Notes: a model not told the origin generated them from the sequence alone. Shown: positions 17,731 to 28,313, counted from the stretch's first letter. The stretch: 64,000 bases of DNA from an uncultured bacterium (GCA_947063875.1 CAMSTY010000007.1:1-64000); one strand, 5' to 3'. A program made the numbers and translations.

Positions 17731-19758
17731 ATGGCGGTACAATATGCCAGTATTATCATAGATATTTCCCACGAAAACGTAGACCGGGTTTTTCAATACC
17801 GGATTCCGGAGCAGATGCTGCCGGATATCCGGATTGGAAGTCAGGTCTGCGTTCCTTTTGGTTCGGGAAACCGAACCCGCAAGGGGTATGTAGTCGGGAT
17901 CAGCCAGACGGCCGGGTTTGATGAGAGCCGGATCAAAGAGGTTGCCGGATTCGTTACGGGAAGCGTGACGGCGGATTCGCGGCTGATTGAACTGGCCTGG
18001 TGGATGAAGGAGCGTTACGGTTCGACCATGAATCAGGCGTTAAAAACCGTGCTGCCGGTAAAAAAGCGTGTGCGGGCAAGAAACCGTCAGGTGGTGGAGA
18101 CTATGGTGGCGGGACAGGCGCTTTCCGGACAGGAAGGGGAAGCGGCGATTGTCAGGCTGAATGGGCAGCAGCAAAGAATCGTGGAAGAATTCTGCCGGGA
18201 CTACGATGAGGGAAGGCGCAGGCCCTATCTGATTCATGGAATTACCGGAAGCGGTAAAACCGAGGTATATATGGAGATGATCAGCCATGTACTGGCCGGG
18301 AACCGTCAGGTGATTGTGCTGATTCCGGAGATTGCCCTGACTTATCAGACTGTGATGCGTTTTTTTGCCAGGTTCGGTGAGAAAATCAGCGTTATGCATT
18401 CCCGTCTGTCGGCGGGTGAGCGTTGCGATCAGTTTGAAAGGGCAAAAAAGGGCGAGACAGAGATTATGATCGGCGCACGTTCGGCATTGTTTACCCCTTT
18501 TGCAAGGCTGGGGCTGGTAATTATCGATGAGGAGCACGAGGGCGCTTATCGGAGTGAGGCGGCACCCAGGTACCATGCCAGAGAGGTGGCGGAGCATCTG
18601 ACACAGATGATCGGCGCCCAGCTGGTGATGGGATCGGCGACCCCGTCTGTGGAAGCGTTCTCTAAGGCAAAGGCCGGACTTTATAAGCTTTGCTCCTTAA
18701 ACAAACGGGCGAGCCAGGGGAGTGTGCTGGCGGCCACAGAGGTGGTAGACCTGCGGAAAGAACTGGAGGCAGGAAATAAGTCGATATTCAGCAGAAGGCT
18801 TAAGGAACTGATTGAGGACCGGCTGGAAAAAAAGGAGCAGATCATGCTTTTTATGAACCGGCGCGGCTATTCCAGCTTTGTGTCGTGCAGAAGCTGCGGG
18901 AAGGCGATGAAGTGTCCTCACTGTGACGTCTCCCTGACGCTGCATAATAACGGACGCCTGGTCTGCCATTACTGCGGGTATACGGTTTCGATGCCGAAGG
19001 CATGCCCGGAATGCGGTTCCGGATATCTGGCAGGCTTTGGGGTCGGCACGCAGAAAATCGAGGAGATGGCGGCGCAGATGTTTCCGCAGGCGCGGATTCT
19101 CCGGATGGATTTGGACACCACTTCCCAAAAAAGGGGACATGAGGCGATTCTGACGGCTTTTGCCGGGGGGAAGGCAGATCTGCTGATCGGTACCCAGATG
19201 ATCGTGAAGGGCCACGACTTCCCGGGAGTGACCCTGGTGGGAATTCTGGCGGCGGATGTGTCCTTGTATGCGCCGGATTTCCGGTGTACGGAACGGACGT
19301 TTCAGCTGCTGGTGCAGGCGGCGGGCCGGGCGGGCCGGGGCCGCAGGCCGGGGATTGCCGTGATTCAGACCTATATGCCGGAGCATTATGGGATTTGGAC
19401 GGCGGCGAAGCAGGACTATGAGACCTTTTACCGGCAGGAAATGGGATACCGGCAATTGATGCACTATCCTCCGGCCTGCCATATGCTGCAGATGCAGGTC
19501 GCCGGGGAGGATGAGCGGCTGACCGGGCATATGATGGATTTGATCCGGGATTCCGTGGTACGGCATTTTGGCTCTTGTCTGGAGGTGATTGGCCCGGTTC
19601 CGGCGCCCGTTTATAAAGTTAATGATATTTATAGAAAAATTTTATATATGAAACAGGAAAATTATGATATACTAATAAGAATCCGGAATTATGTCCAGGA
19701 ACGGTGGGACGAGACGGAAGACTGCCGACAGCTGACGATCCAGTATGATTTCAGCTGA
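17731..19758 (+). CDS. priA: primosomal replication restart helicase PriA
   Basis: 675 residues, slightly shorter than typical PriA (about 730). It reloads the replicative helicase at stalled forks. The N-terminal DNA-binding domain starts at VQYASIIIDIS. The helicase has Walker A GITGSGKTEVYM and the DEEH box IIDEEHEGAYR. The zinc-binding region has eight Cys in four pairs (CRSC, CPHC, CHYC, CPEC). The C-terminal motif VQAAGRAGRG is present. The ATG at 17731 follows AGGAGA; an in-frame ATG at 17713 lacks a site. Confidence 0.95.
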   Translation: MAVQYASIIIDISHENVDRVFQYRIPEQMLPDIRIGSQVCVPFGSGNRTRKGYVVGISQTAGFDESRIKEVAGFVTGSVTADSRLIELAWWMKERYGSTMNQALKTVLPVKKRVRARNRQVVETMVAGQALSGQEGEAAIVRLNGQQQRIVEEFCRDYDEGRRRPYLIHGITGSGKTEVYMEMISHVLAGNRQVIVLIPEIALTYQTVMRFFARFGEKISVMHSRLSAGERCDQFERAKKGETEIMIGARSALFTPFARLGLVIIDEEHEGAYRSEAAPRYHAREVAEHLTQMIGAQLVMGSATPSVEAFSKAKAGLYKLCSLNKRASQGSVLAATEVVDLRKELEAGNKSIFSRRLKELIEDRLEKKEQIMLFMNRRGYSSFVSCRSCGKAMKCPHCDVSLTLHNNGRLVCHYCGYTVSMPKACPECGSGYLAGFGVGTQKIEEMAAQMFPQARILRMDLDTTSQKRGHEAILTAFAGGKADLLIGTQMIVKGHDFPGVTLVGILAADVSLYAPDFRCTERTFQLLVQAAGRAGRGRRPGIAVIQTYMPEHYGIWTAAKQDYETFYRQEMGYRQLMHYPPACHMLQMQVAGEDERLTGHMMDLIRDSVVRHFGSCLEVIGPVPAPVYKVNDIYRKILYMKQENYDILIRIRNYVQERWDETEDCRQLTIQYDFS

Positions 19759-19860
19759 GCGGCTTTTGAAAAAGACGATAGCAGGCCGGTATTTGGGCCT
19801 TCAGGAGGAAGAGAGATTACCGGGGCAAAAGGTTTCCGGAGAAAAGGAGTATCGAAAGAT

Positions 19861-20340
19861 ATGGCAATCAGGCAGGTCAGGACTATTGGCGATGATATTT
19901 TGAGAAAAGAGTGTAAGCCGGTAAAAGAGATGAACCGTCGTACAAAGCAGCTGATTGAGGATATGTTTGAGACGATGTATGAGGCGAACGGCGTGGGACT
20001 CGCGGCTCCGCAGGTAGGCATTTTAAAGCAGATTGTGGTGATTGATGTGGATGACGGCAATCAGTATGTGCTGATCAACCCGGAGATCGTGGAACAGGAG
20101 GGCAGCCGGACCGAGCCGGAAGGGTGCCTAAGCATTCCTGGCAAGCACGCGATCGTGACCCGCCCGGCTTATGTAAAGGTCAGGGCCCTGGATGAGGATA
20201 TGCAGGAGTATGAGCTGGAAGGAGAGGAGTTGCTGGCGCGGGCTATTTGCCATGAGTGCGCGCACCTTCGCGGAGAGTTATATGTGGATGTGATGGAAGG
20301 TGAACTGATGGACAACGAGGAGGAAGCGAGCGAAGAATGA
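19861..20340 (+). CDS. def: peptide deformylase
   Basis: 159 residues. It removes the formyl group from nascent peptides. All three motifs are present: [18 protein letters not shown] (metal Cys) and HECAHLRG (HExxH metal site; most homologues have HECDHL, here Asp is Ala). AAAGGAG lies 11-12 nt before the ATG. It overlaps fmt by 4 nt (ATGA), the common def-fmt pair: one adds and the other removes the formyl group. Confidence 0.96.
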   Translation: MAIRQVRTIGDDILRKECKPVKEMNRRTKQLIEDMFETMYEANGVGLAAPQVGILKQIVVIDVDDGNQYVLINPEIVEQEGSRTEPEGCLSIPGKHAIVTRPAYVKVRALDEDMQEYELEGEELLARAICHECAHLRGELYVDVMEGELMDNEEEASEE

Positions 20341-21296
20341 GGATTGTATTTATGGGAACCCCGGATTTCTCGGTCCCGGCGCTGGAGAGCCTGGTCGGTT
20401 CCCGGCATCAGGTAGTGGCTGTGGTGACGCAGCCGGATAAGCCTAAGGGCCGGGGGAAGGAGATCGCGATGTCGCCGGTGAAGGAGGCGGCGTTAAAACA
20501 TGGCCTTAGCGTGTTTCAGCCGCTAAGGGCAAGGGAAGAGTCTTTTGTCCGGGAGATGAGAAAGCTGGAACCGGATGTGATAGTGGTGATTGCTTTCGGG
20601 CAGATTCTTTCCAAGGAACTTCTGGAGACGCCGCGTTACGGCTGTGTGAATATCCATGCCTCTTTGCTTCCCAAATACCGGGGAGCGTCGCCGATTCAGT
20701 GGGCGGTGATCAATGGCGATGAGGAGACGGGCATTACCACGATGATGATGGACGAAGGCATGGATACCGGTGATATGTTGGAAAAACGGATCATCCGCCT
20801 GGACGAGAAGGAGACAGGCGGCAGCCTTTTTGACCGTCTGAGCCTTCTGGGCGGAGAACTGATCTTGTCCACTCTGGAGAAGCTGGAGAACGGTACGCTT
20901 CAGAGGACGCCTCAAAACCATGAGGAAGCTACTTATGTGAAAAAGATTCCCAAATCGTTAGGGGAAATTGACTGGACGAGGGATGCTGCTTCGATGGAAC
21001 GGCTGGTCCGGGGGCTGAATCCCTGGCCCAGCGCCTATACATGGCTGGGCGGGAAGATGCTGAAATTATGGGCGGCGGATGTACTGCCGGAACATGACCA
21101 GGCAAAAGGGCCCGGGGAGGAAAGGAACCAATGCGGCGAGATACTTGCCGCCTGCGAGTCCGGTCTGCAAGTACAGACTGGCAAAGGGATTTTAAATATT
21201 ACAAGCCTGCAGCTGGAAGGAAAGAAGCGGATGGATACGGCGGCATTTTTGCGCGGATTTTCCATTCAGGCAGGGATGCGGCTGGGAAGGAGTTGA
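20337..21296 (+). CDS. fmt: methionyl-tRNA formyltransferase
   Basis: 319 residues. It formylates initiator Met-tRNA with 10-formyl-THF, which fhs upstream can supply. The N-terminal formyltransferase domain begins [17 protein letters not shown] and contains [19 protein letters not shown] and DEGMDTGD; the C-terminal OB-like domain starts around residue 205. Its start overlaps the def stop codon. Confidence 0.97.
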   Translation: MRIVFMGTPDFSVPALESLVGSRHQVVAVVTQPDKPKGRGKEIAMSPVKEAALKHGLSVFQPLRAREESFVREMRKLEPDVIVVIAFGQILSKELLETPRYGCVNIHASLLPKYRGASPIQWAVINGDEETGITTMMMDEGMDTGDMLEKRIIRLDEKETGGSLFDRLSLLGGELILSTLEKLENGTLQRTPQNHEEATYVKKIPKSLGEIDWTRDAASMERLVRGLNPWPSAYTWLGGKMLKLWAADVLPEHDQAKGPGEERNQCGEILAACESGLQVQTGKGILNITSLQLEGKKRMDTAAFLRGFSIQAGMRLGRS

Positions 21297-21303
21297 TCAG
21301 GGG

Positions 21304-22011
21304 ATGCCTTATTATGGAGGTTATTTTGGATTTGATCCCACATATCTTTTGGTGGTGATTGGCGCGCTGCTTTCCATGTGGGCCTCTGCGCGCGTCAACG
21401 GCACCTTTCAAAAGTATTCCGGGGTGCGCAGCCGGGCCGGTATGACCGGGGCGGAGGCGGCAAGGCAGATTCTGCACTCGCAGGGGATTTATGATGTGAC
21501 GGTACAGGCCGTGCGCGGTCAGCTGACCGATCATTACGACCCCCGGACGAAGACCGTGAATCTGTCGGAGCCGGTTTATGCGAGCGCGTCCGTGTCGGCG
21601 ATCGGGGTGGCGGCTCATGAGTGCGGTCATGCCATTCAGGACAATGTGGGGTATGCCCCCCTTCGTTTGCGGGCCGCTTTCGTGCCGGTGGCCAATCTGG
21701 GAAGCACCTTGTCATGGCCGCTGATCCTTCTGGGACTTGTGATCGGCCTGACTCCGTTTATTCAGATCGGAATCTGGATGTTTGTGCTGGCGCTTTTATT
21801 TCAGGTGATTACATTGCCGGTAGAGTTCAATGCTTCCAGCCGTGCGGTGGCGCTGCTGGGGCAGATCGGCATTCTGCAGGGACAGGAAGTAGAGGATACC
21901 AAAAGGGTTCTGGGGGCGGCGGCCCTCACCTATGTGGCGGCAGTGGCTGCTTCGGTGCTGCAGCTTTTGCGGCTGCTGATCCTGTTTGGAGGACGGAGGA
22001 GAGATGACTGA
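21304..22011 (+). CDS. neutral zinc metallopeptidase, membrane (YugP-like, PF04298)
   Basis: 235 residues. A first hydrophobic segment (residues 10-25) is followed by a zinc-peptidase core with AAHECGHAIQ, in which HExxH is intact, and two or three further membrane helices toward the C-terminus (VANLGSTLSWPLILLGL, IWMFVLALLFQVI and one near the end). These are uncharacterised membrane-bound proteases. The gene starts 8 nt after fmt and overlaps rsmB, so it is part of the same transcript. Confidence 0.85.
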   Translation: MPYYGGYFGFDPTYLLVVIGALLSMWASARVNGTFQKYSGVRSRAGMTGAEAARQILHSQGIYDVTVQAVRGQLTDHYDPRTKTVNLSEPVYASASVSAIGVAAHECGHAIQDNVGYAPLRLRAAFVPVANLGSTLSWPLILLGLVIGLTPFIQIGIWMFVLALLFQVITLPVEFNASSRAVALLGQIGILQGQEVEDTKRVLGAAALTYVAAVAASVLQLLRLLILFGGRRRDD

Positions 22012-23422
22012 GGCGGCGCGCGGGCAGCGAAAGACGGCCAAAGCTTCTGGCAGAATCGGGAAATCACCGCAAAAGACGGCGAAAAAAATTTCCCGGGCCA
22101 CGAAATCCCGGGAGATTATCCTGGATGTGCTTTATGAGGTCCTGGAACGGGACGGGTTTGTTCATGACAGCCTGCGGCTGGCCTTGGAAAAGTATCAGTA
22201 TCTGGAAAAGCAGGATCGGGCATTGATTACCAGGGTGACGGAAGGCACGGTGGAGAATCTGCTGGCGGTCGATGAGGTGCTGAACCGCTGTTCCAAGGTC
22301 GGGACGAAAAAGATGAAGCCGGTGATACGCACGATTTTGCGGATGTCCGTATACCAGATTTTATGGATGGACAGGATACCGGACAGCGCAGCCTGCAATG
22401 AGGCGGTGAAATTGGCGCAGGGCCGCCGTCTTGGAGGTCTGGGCGGATTTGTCAACGGGGTGCTGCGGAGCGTTGCGCGCAGAAAAGAAGAGTTTTCATT
22501 TGAAGAATGGTCCCTGCGTTATTCCATGCCCGGATGGATTCTGGAAATGTGGAAAGAGGAGTATCCGCAAGAAACGATAGAGGGGATGCTGCAGGCCTTT
22601 CTGACAGAGGTCCCGACGGCAGTCCGCTGCAACCTTACCCGGGCTTCGAGGGAAGAGATCATGGATAGCCTGAGAAGGCAGGGCGTGAAGGTTACGGCCA
22701 GTCCGCTTTTGCCGCAGATTTTGCTGCTGGAGGGTTATGACCATTTAGAGCAGCTGGAGGCGTTCCGGCAGGGATGGATTCTTGTACAGGATGTGGCGTC
22801 GGCCCTGGTGGCGGAGGCGGTGAATGCAAAAGCGGGAAGCATGGTGCTGGACGTGTGCGGCGCACCAGGCGGCAAGGGCCTACATATGGCAGACAGGCTG
22901 AGAGGGACGGGGCTGGTGACGGTGCGGGATCTGACCGAAGAGAAGATCCGGCTTGTGGAGGAGAATATTGCCCGTGCCCGATTGGACAATATACGGACCG
23001 AGGTATGGGATGCCCGCAAGTTTGACGAACGGTGGGAAGAAAAGGCGGATGTTGTGATTGCGGACCTTCCCTGTTCCGGATTGGGCGTGATCGGAAAAAA
23101 ACCGGATATCAAATATCGTGTCAGCAGAGAACGGATACAATCTTTGGTATTGCTGCAAAGGCAGATCCTTGCGGCGGCATCCCGCTATGTGAAGCCGGGC
23201 GGCATCCTGGTATACAGTACCTGCACCATCAGCCGGCAGGAGAACGAGGAGCAGAGAAGATGGTTTCTGGAAAAATATCCTTTTCGGCCGGAAAATATCG
23301 CTGGCAGGCTGGGAGAGGCGGTGCAGGAAGATACCATGAAAGAAGGTTATGTCCAGCTGCTGCCGGGCAGACATTCCTGTGACGGATTTTTTATTGCAGT
23401 ATTTCAAAAGGACAGAAAATAG
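22004..23422 (+). CDS. rsmB: 16S rRNA m5C967 methyltransferase
   Basis: 472 residues from the ATG at 22004, which overlaps the upstream stop; a TTG at 21986 is a possible longer start. A basic N-terminal extension (~30 residues) is followed by a NusB-like RNA-binding domain (about 35-165) and a SAM-dependent methyltransferase domain with LDVCGAPGGKGLHMA (SAM site), ADLPCSGLGVIGKKPD and YSTCTISRQENE, which hold the two catalytic Cys. It modifies C967 of 16S rRNA during ribosome assembly. Confidence 0.93.
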   Translation: MTEAARGQRKTAKASGRIGKSPQKTAKKISRATKSREIILDVLYEVLERDGFVHDSLRLALEKYQYLEKQDRALITRVTEGTVENLLAVDEVLNRCSKVGTKKMKPVIRTILRMSVYQILWMDRIPDSAACNEAVKLAQGRRLGGLGGFVNGVLRSVARRKEEFSFEEWSLRYSMPGWILEMWKEEYPQETIEGMLQAFLTEVPTAVRCNLTRASREEIMDSLRRQGVKVTASPLLPQILLLEGYDHLEQLEAFRQGWILVQDVASALVAEAVNAKAGSMVLDVCGAPGGKGLHMADRLRGTGLVTVRDLTEEKIRLVEENIARARLDNIRTEVWDARKFDERWEEKADVVIADLPCSGLGVIGKKPDIKYRVSRERIQSLVLLQRQILAAASRYVKPGGILVYSTCTISRQENEEQRRWFLEKYPFRPENIAGRLGEAVQEDTMKEGYVQLLPGRHSCDGFFIAVFQKDRK

Positions 23423-24502
23423 ATGGAAAAAACAGATATCAGATCCTTATCCTTTTCGGAACTGGAACATCTGATTTTGGAGATGGGAGAGAGGCCGTTC
23501 CGTGCCGGGCAGATCTACGGCTGGCTTCATCAGAAAACAGTCACGGATTTTGAACAGATGGGAAATCTGCCGAAGCAGCTGAGGAAACGGCTGTCGGAAA
23601 GCTGCAATCTGACGGTTTTAAAGCCGGTGCAGGTGAAGGTTTCAAGTATAGACAAAACCCGTAAGTATTTGTTTCAGCTGGCGGACGGCAATGTGATCGA
23701 GAGTGTTTGGATGCAGTATCATCATGGGTGTTCTGTCTGCATTTCCTCGCAGGTGGGGTGCCGGATGGGTTGCAAATTCTGTGCATCCACCCTGGAAGGC
23801 CTGGAAAGGGATCTGACAGCGGCAGAGATGCTGGAACAGGTATATCGGATTCAGGCGTTGAGTGAGGAACGGATTTCCCATATTGTGCTTATGGGGTCCG
23901 GCGAGCCATTTGATAATTACGAGAATGTAGTGCGCTTTTTGCGGCTGGTTTCGGATGAGAGAGGATTCCATATCAGCCTGCGCAATATTACGGTTTCCAC
24001 TTGCGGTATTGTACCGGGAATCCGCCGTTTTGCAGAGGAGGGACTGCCGGTGACCCTGGCGCTTTCCCTTCATGCGCCGAAAGATAAGGTCAGGCAGGAA
24101 TTGATGCCGGTGGCCAAAAGCTACCCGCTTGACGAAGTGCTGGATGCATGCAAAGAATATTTTACAAAGACCGGACGGCGGCTGACGTTTGAGTACAGTC
24201 TGGTAAAAAATGTCAATGACAATCCCGGGGAGGCCATGGCTCTGGCCAGGCTGCTGAAGGGAATGCATGGCCATGTGAATCTGATCCCGGTCAATCCGGT
24301 CAGTGAGAGGAATTTTGTACGTTCCGATAAAAGGGCGATTCTGGAGTTCCAGAGGATTCTTGAGCAGGCAGGAATCGCCGTTACCGTAAGACGAGAGATG
24401 GGCAGGGATATTCAGGGCGCCTGCGGGCAGCTCAGAAGAAGCTTCCTGGAGAAAAAAGAGCAGGGGTCAATTGACCCAGGGAAGGAAAATAAAGGAGGTT
24501 GA
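23423..24502 (+). CDS. rlmN: 23S rRNA m2A2503 / tRNA m2A37 methyltransferase
   Basis: 359 residues, starting directly after the rsmB stop. Radical-SAM enzyme: the 4Fe-4S ligands are in GCRMGCKFCAST (CxxxCxxC). GSGEPFDNYENVV, STCGIVPGIRRF and the C-terminal VTVRREMGRDIQGACGQL with the catalytic Cys are present. This is RlmN, not Cfr, on length and motif context. The stop codon overlaps the next start (TGATG). Confidence 0.96.
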   Translation: MEKTDIRSLSFSELEHLILEMGERPFRAGQIYGWLHQKTVTDFEQMGNLPKQLRKRLSESCNLTVLKPVQVKVSSIDKTRKYLFQLADGNVIESVWMQYHHGCSVCISSQVGCRMGCKFCASTLEGLERDLTAAEMLEQVYRIQALSEERISHIVLMGSGEPFDNYENVVRFLRLVSDERGFHISLRNITVSTCGIVPGIRRFAEEGLPVTLALSLHAPKDKVRQELMPVAKSYPLDEVLDACKEYFTKTGRRLTFEYSLVKNVNDNPGEAMALARLLKGMHGHVNLIPVNPVSERNFVRSDKRAILEFQRILEQAGIAVTVRREMGRDIQGACGQLRRSFLEKKEQGSIDPGKENKGG

Positions 24503-25251
24503 TGGCGGTGCAGGCATGTGCGTTTACCGATGTAGGAAGATACCGCAGCATGAATCAGGATTATATCTATTCCTCAACAGCCCCTCTGGGCTCTCTGGAT
24601 AATCTGTTTCTGGTGGCAGATGGCATGGGTGGCCATAATGCGGGAGATTATGCGTCGCGTTTTGCGGTGGAGAATCTGGTGGCATTTTTTGGGAAAAGAT
24701 TTCCCGATAAGGATGTGCATGGGATTCTAAAGGAAGGAATCCGGACAATGAACCGGGAACTATATCACAAAGCCAGCAGCGATCCGATGCTTTTTGGCAT
24801 GGGAAGCACCCTGGTGGTGGCGACGGTCAAGGGCAGTGTGCTTTATGTGGCCAATATCGGAGACAGCCGGCTGTATCTTCTGCGGGAGAAACTCGAGCAG
24901 GTGACAAGGGACCATTCCTATGTGGAAGAACTGGTGGCTCTGGGAAAGATGAAGAGGGGCAGCCGTGATTATCAGGAGCAGAAGAATATTATCACCCGGG
25001 CAGTGGGGACGGCAGAGACTGTGGATATTGATCTGTTTGCCTTTAAGCTGAAGCCGGGAGATTATATCCTGATGTGTTCGGATGGCCTCAGCAATATGGT
25101 TGACGAGTTGGAGATTGAATATATCATCCGCACGGAAGATGGGATTAAGAAAAAAACAGAAGCGCTGATTGAGGCTGCAAACCGCGGCGGCGGCAAGGAT
25201 AATATCTCTGTGATTCTTATACGGCCTGAGATCGGGGAGGTGTCCGCATGA
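24502..25251 (+). CDS. PP2C-family Ser/Thr protein phosphatase (Stp/PrpC)
   Basis: 249 residues. It reverses phosphorylation by the kinase encoded next to it. Metal-binding motifs: FTDVGRYRSMNQD, LVADGMGGHNAGDYAS, GDSRLYLL and GGGKDNISVIL. The ATG is only 3 nt from AAAGGAGG; a GTG at 24508 has ideal spacing and gives the more usual start (MQACAFTDVG), so the true protein may be two residues shorter. It overlaps the kinase gene by 4 nt. Confidence 0.93.
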   Translation: MAVQACAFTDVGRYRSMNQDYIYSSTAPLGSLDNLFLVADGMGGHNAGDYASRFAVENLVAFFGKRFPDKDVHGILKEGIRTMNRELYHKASSDPMLFGMGSTLVVATVKGSVLYVANIGDSRLYLLREKLEQVTRDHSYVEELVALGKMKRGSRDYQEQKNIITRAVGTAETVDIDLFAFKLKPGDYILMCSDGLSNMVDELEIEYIIRTEDGIKKKTEALIEAANRGGGKDNISVILIRPEIGEVSA

Positions 25252-27419
25252 TGCTGAGGCCCGGGGTGTATCTGCAGAACCGGTATGAGGTTCTGGAACA
25301 GGTGGGCTCCGGCGGAATGTCAGAGGTCTACAAGGCCAAATGCCATAAGCTGAACCGTCTGGTGGCGATTAAGGTACTGAAAGAGGAATTCAGCAGCGAC
25401 AGTGGTTTCGTCAGCAAGTTCAAGATGGAAGCCCAGGCAGCGGCAAGGCTTAGCCATCCGAATATTGTCAATGTATATGACGTTATCGACGAAGGGAAAA
25501 TCCACTATATCGTCATGGAACTGATTGAAGGCGTCACCCTGAAAGGCTATATTGCCCGCAAGGAGAAGCTGGAGATCAAGGAAAGCATCGGCATTGCAAT
25601 CCAGGTGGCGCAGGGGATCGCGGCGGCCCATGAGCAGAATATCGTTCATCGGGACATTAAGCCGCAGAATGTGATTATTTCCATGGACGGCAAGGTCAAG
25701 GTGACGGATTTCGGAATTGCCAGGGGAGTATCGACGCAGACATTGACATCTGCGGCTATGGGGTCCGTCCATTATATTTCTCCCGAGCAGGCCCGGGGCG
25801 GCTACAGTGATGCCCGCAGTGATATTTATTCTTTGGGGATCACCATGTATGAGATGGTAACCGGAAGGGTGCCCTATGAGGGCGAGAATACGGTGGCGAT
25901 CGCCCTGGCCCATCTGGAAGAAGCCATGGTGCCCCCAAGTGTCTACAATCCGGAGATTCCGGTCGGCCTGGAGAGGATTATCCTGAAATGCACGGCCAAA
26001 AAGCCGGAAAACCGCTATGGCAGCGCCAATGAACTGATTGCGGATCTGAGGAAGGCGCTTGTGCAGCCGGAGGGGGATTTTGTACAGGACCCGGACGGCA
26101 ATCCGGCGCTTAACGGACATACGGTAAAGATCAGCGGAAAGGATCTGGCCAGGATCAAGGAGCAGTACACTCCGCCGCGGGAGGAATCGGTAAGGGAGTA
26201 TGTACGTAAGCCGTCGGGGGAGACGGCAGTGACCCGCTATCAGCAGGGCAACCGCCGGCAGCAGGGAGCGAACCGGAGAAACTCCAGGGAGCCATCCGAT
26301 GAGATTAATTCTCATATCGAGAGGATTTTGGCAGCGGCAGGAATCGTGGTGGCAGGCGTCATCGTGATCGTATTGGTTGTGGTATTTTCCAAGCTGGGCG
26401 GGATTTTCCAGTCTGGTTCGGGACTTTTCGGTCGGGAATCCATGGCGCCGAGCGCGGATGTGCTGGCTCAGAGCGGTGAAAACGGGGAGACCTTAAAGGA
26501 CACGGAGGTTTATATGCCGGATGTCCTGGAATTGCCGGAGGACTTGGCAGAAGCCAAACTGAAGGAGAATTTTCTGAGCATGAAGCCGACTTACCAGGCA
26601 TCGGATGTAGTGGAAAAGGGATATGTGATCTCACAAGACCCGGAGTATGGAGCAGTGGTATCCAAATATTCGCATGTCAGCGTAGTGGTAAGCCTCGGTT
26701 CGGATAAGGTTGATCTGACTACCCTGGATCTGGAAACTATGAGCGTGGCATCGATCCGCAGGCTGCTGGAGGACAGAGGCCTGATCGTACAGATCACGGA
26801 AGAAGAAAATGAGACAATAGAGAAGGGGCAGCTGATCCGCTATGAGCCGCAGAAAGCAGCGGAAGGCGGTACGGTTACGCTTTATGTCAGCACAGGCCCC
26901 CACATACAACAGGTTCCGGTACCGGATCTGGTGGGAAAACCGGAGGCAGAGGCGTTGGCATTGCTTGGCGAGTCGGGACTTTTGCCGGGAAATACGTCTA
27001 CGGAGACCAGCGATACGGTGCCGAAAGGAAGCATTATCCGCCAGGAGGGCGGCGAGAACGGCCAGATTGAAGTGGGCGGCCAGATCAGCTATGTGGTCAG
27101 CAGCGGACCGGAGGAGCGCCAGCAGCGGTATGTGGCGTCCATCAGTGATGTGTATGACCTAAGCAATCTGATCGGCCCGGGGGCGATCGGCGCCAATGTC
27201 ACGGTCCTGGTGCGCCTGCATCAGCAGGACCCGGATGGAACCTCGATTTACCGGACTTTGAGCGAGGCCAGGACGATCAATGGTTCGTCTCTGCTTCCAA
27301 TCAATTATACAAGTATTGAAAGCATGAACGGAAGCGATAAGGGAGAGGTGGAGGTTGTGGATGTGGAATCAGGAGCCGTGCTGAAGGCCTATCCGCTGAC
27401 ATTTTTCCCCATGGACTGA
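25248..27419 (+). CDS. PASTA-domain Ser/Thr protein kinase (PrkC/Stk1 type)
   Basis: 723 residues. A cytoplasmic Hanks-type kinase (residues 10-270) has GSGGMSEVYKAK, catalytic HRDIKPQNV, DFGIARG and activation-loop threonines in TQTLTSAAMGSVHYISPEQA-like sequence. A juxtamembrane linker and one membrane helix (about residues 363-383) follow. Three extracellular PASTA repeats start near residues 422, 489 and 559; such repeats sense muropeptides or lipid II. The last ~90 residues are an extra beta-rich domain. The kinase probably links cell-wall state to growth or germination. GGAGG lies 7 nt before the ATG. Confidence 0.95.
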   Translation: MMLRPGVYLQNRYEVLEQVGSGGMSEVYKAKCHKLNRLVAIKVLKEEFSSDSGFVSKFKMEAQAAARLSHPNIVNVYDVIDEGKIHYIVMELIEGVTLKGYIARKEKLEIKESIGIAIQVAQGIAAAHEQNIVHRDIKPQNVIISMDGKVKVTDFGIARGVSTQTLTSAAMGSVHYISPEQARGGYSDARSDIYSLGITMYEMVTGRVPYEGENTVAIALAHLEEAMVPPSVYNPEIPVGLERIILKCTAKKPENRYGSANELIADLRKALVQPEGDFVQDPDGNPALNGHTVKISGKDLARIKEQYTPPREESVREYVRKPSGETAVTRYQQGNRRQQGANRRNSREPSDEINSHIERILAAAGIVVAGVIVIVLVVVFSKLGGIFQSGSGLFGRESMAPSADVLAQSGENGETLKDTEVYMPDVLELPEDLAEAKLKENFLSMKPTYQASDVVEKGYVISQDPEYGAVVSKYSHVSVVVSLGSDKVDLTTLDLETMSVASIRRLLEDRGLIVQITEEENETIEKGQLIRYEPQKAAEGGTVTLYVSTGPHIQQVPVPDLVGKPEAEALALLGESGLLPGNTSTETSDTVPKGSIIRQEGGENGQIEVGGQISYVVSSGPEERQQRYVASISDVYDLSNLIGPGAIGANVTVLVRLHQQDPDGTSIYRTLSEARTINGSSLLPINYTSIESMNGSDKGEVEVVDVESGAVLKAYPLTFFPMD

Positions 27420-27430
27420 TGAGAGGGAGT

Positions 27431-28312
27431 ATGACAGGCAAGATTATCAAAGGAATTGCAGGGTTTTATTATGTTCATGACAGGCAGGACCAGGTTTATG
27501 CCTGCAAGGCAAAGGGGATATTCCGCAAAATGGGAGTCAAGCCGCTGGTAGGGGATGATGTGGAGTTTACGGTTTTGGACGAGGCGGATAAGGAAGGGAA
27601 TATTGACATGATCCTGCCTCGCAAAAACCAGCTGATCCGGCCGGCCAGCGCCAATATTGATCAGGCATTGGTGGTATTTGCCATTGCGGAGCCGGAACCG
27701 AATTTTAATCTTCTTGATCGTTTCCTGGTAATGATGAGGATGCAGCAGGTCCCTGTGACGATCTGTTTCAACAAGACGGATCTGGCCGGAGAGGAACGGC
27801 AGCTTTTTTACCGGGAGATTTATCTGAAAAGCGGCTGCAAGGTGCATTTCATCAGTACTTACAAGCAGGAGGGAATCGATGAAATCCGGACGTTGCTGCG
27901 GGGGAGAACAACCATTCTGGCAGGGCCTTCCGGCGTAGGGAAGTCTTCTCTGACCAACCTTTTGCAGCCGGAGGCCGGGATGGAAACCGGAGAGATCAGC
28001 AAAAAGATCCGGCGGGGAAAGCATACCACCCGCCATGCGGAACTGTTTTGTGTGGACGAGGATACCTATCTGATGGATACGCCGGGATTCAGTTCTTTGT
28101 ATCTGGGGGTAATGGAGGCCGGACGTCTTAAATATTGCTTTCCGGAGTTTTCCCTCTATAGCGGGGACTGCCGTTTCGGGGAGGATTGCGTACATGTGGG
28201 TGAGCCGGTTTGCGGCGTGAAGGAGGCAGTTACCCACGGGCAGATCAGCCAGAGCCGATATGAAAATTACCGGCTGCTTTATGAGGAACTGAAGGAGAGA
28301 AGGAGATACTGA
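27431..28312 (+). CDS. rsgA: ribosome small-subunit GTPase RsgA
   Basis: 293 residues. It checks maturation of the 30S subunit. An N-terminal OB fold is followed by a circularly permuted GTPase in the order NKTD (G4), GPSGVGKSSLTNLL (G1) and DTPGF (G3), then a zinc motif CRFGEDCVHVGEPVC. The ATG at 27431 gives the family start MTGKIIKGIAGFYYV; an ATG at 27419 overlapping the kinase stop is possible but has no ribosome site. This gene lies next to prkC in many Firmicutes. Confidence 0.94.
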   Translation: MTGKIIKGIAGFYYVHDRQDQVYACKAKGIFRKMGVKPLVGDDVEFTVLDEADKEGNIDMILPRKNQLIRPASANIDQALVVFAIAEPEPNFNLLDRFLVMMRMQQVPVTICFNKTDLAGEERQLFYREIYLKSGCKVHFISTYKQEGIDEIRTLLRGRTTILAGPSGVGKSSLTNLLQPEAGMETGEISKKIRRGKHTTRHAELFCVDEDTYLMDTPGFSSLYLGVMEAGRLKYCFPEFSLYSGDCRFGEDCVHVGEPVCGVKEAVTHGQISQSRYENYRLLYEELKERRRY

Positions 28313-28313
28313 C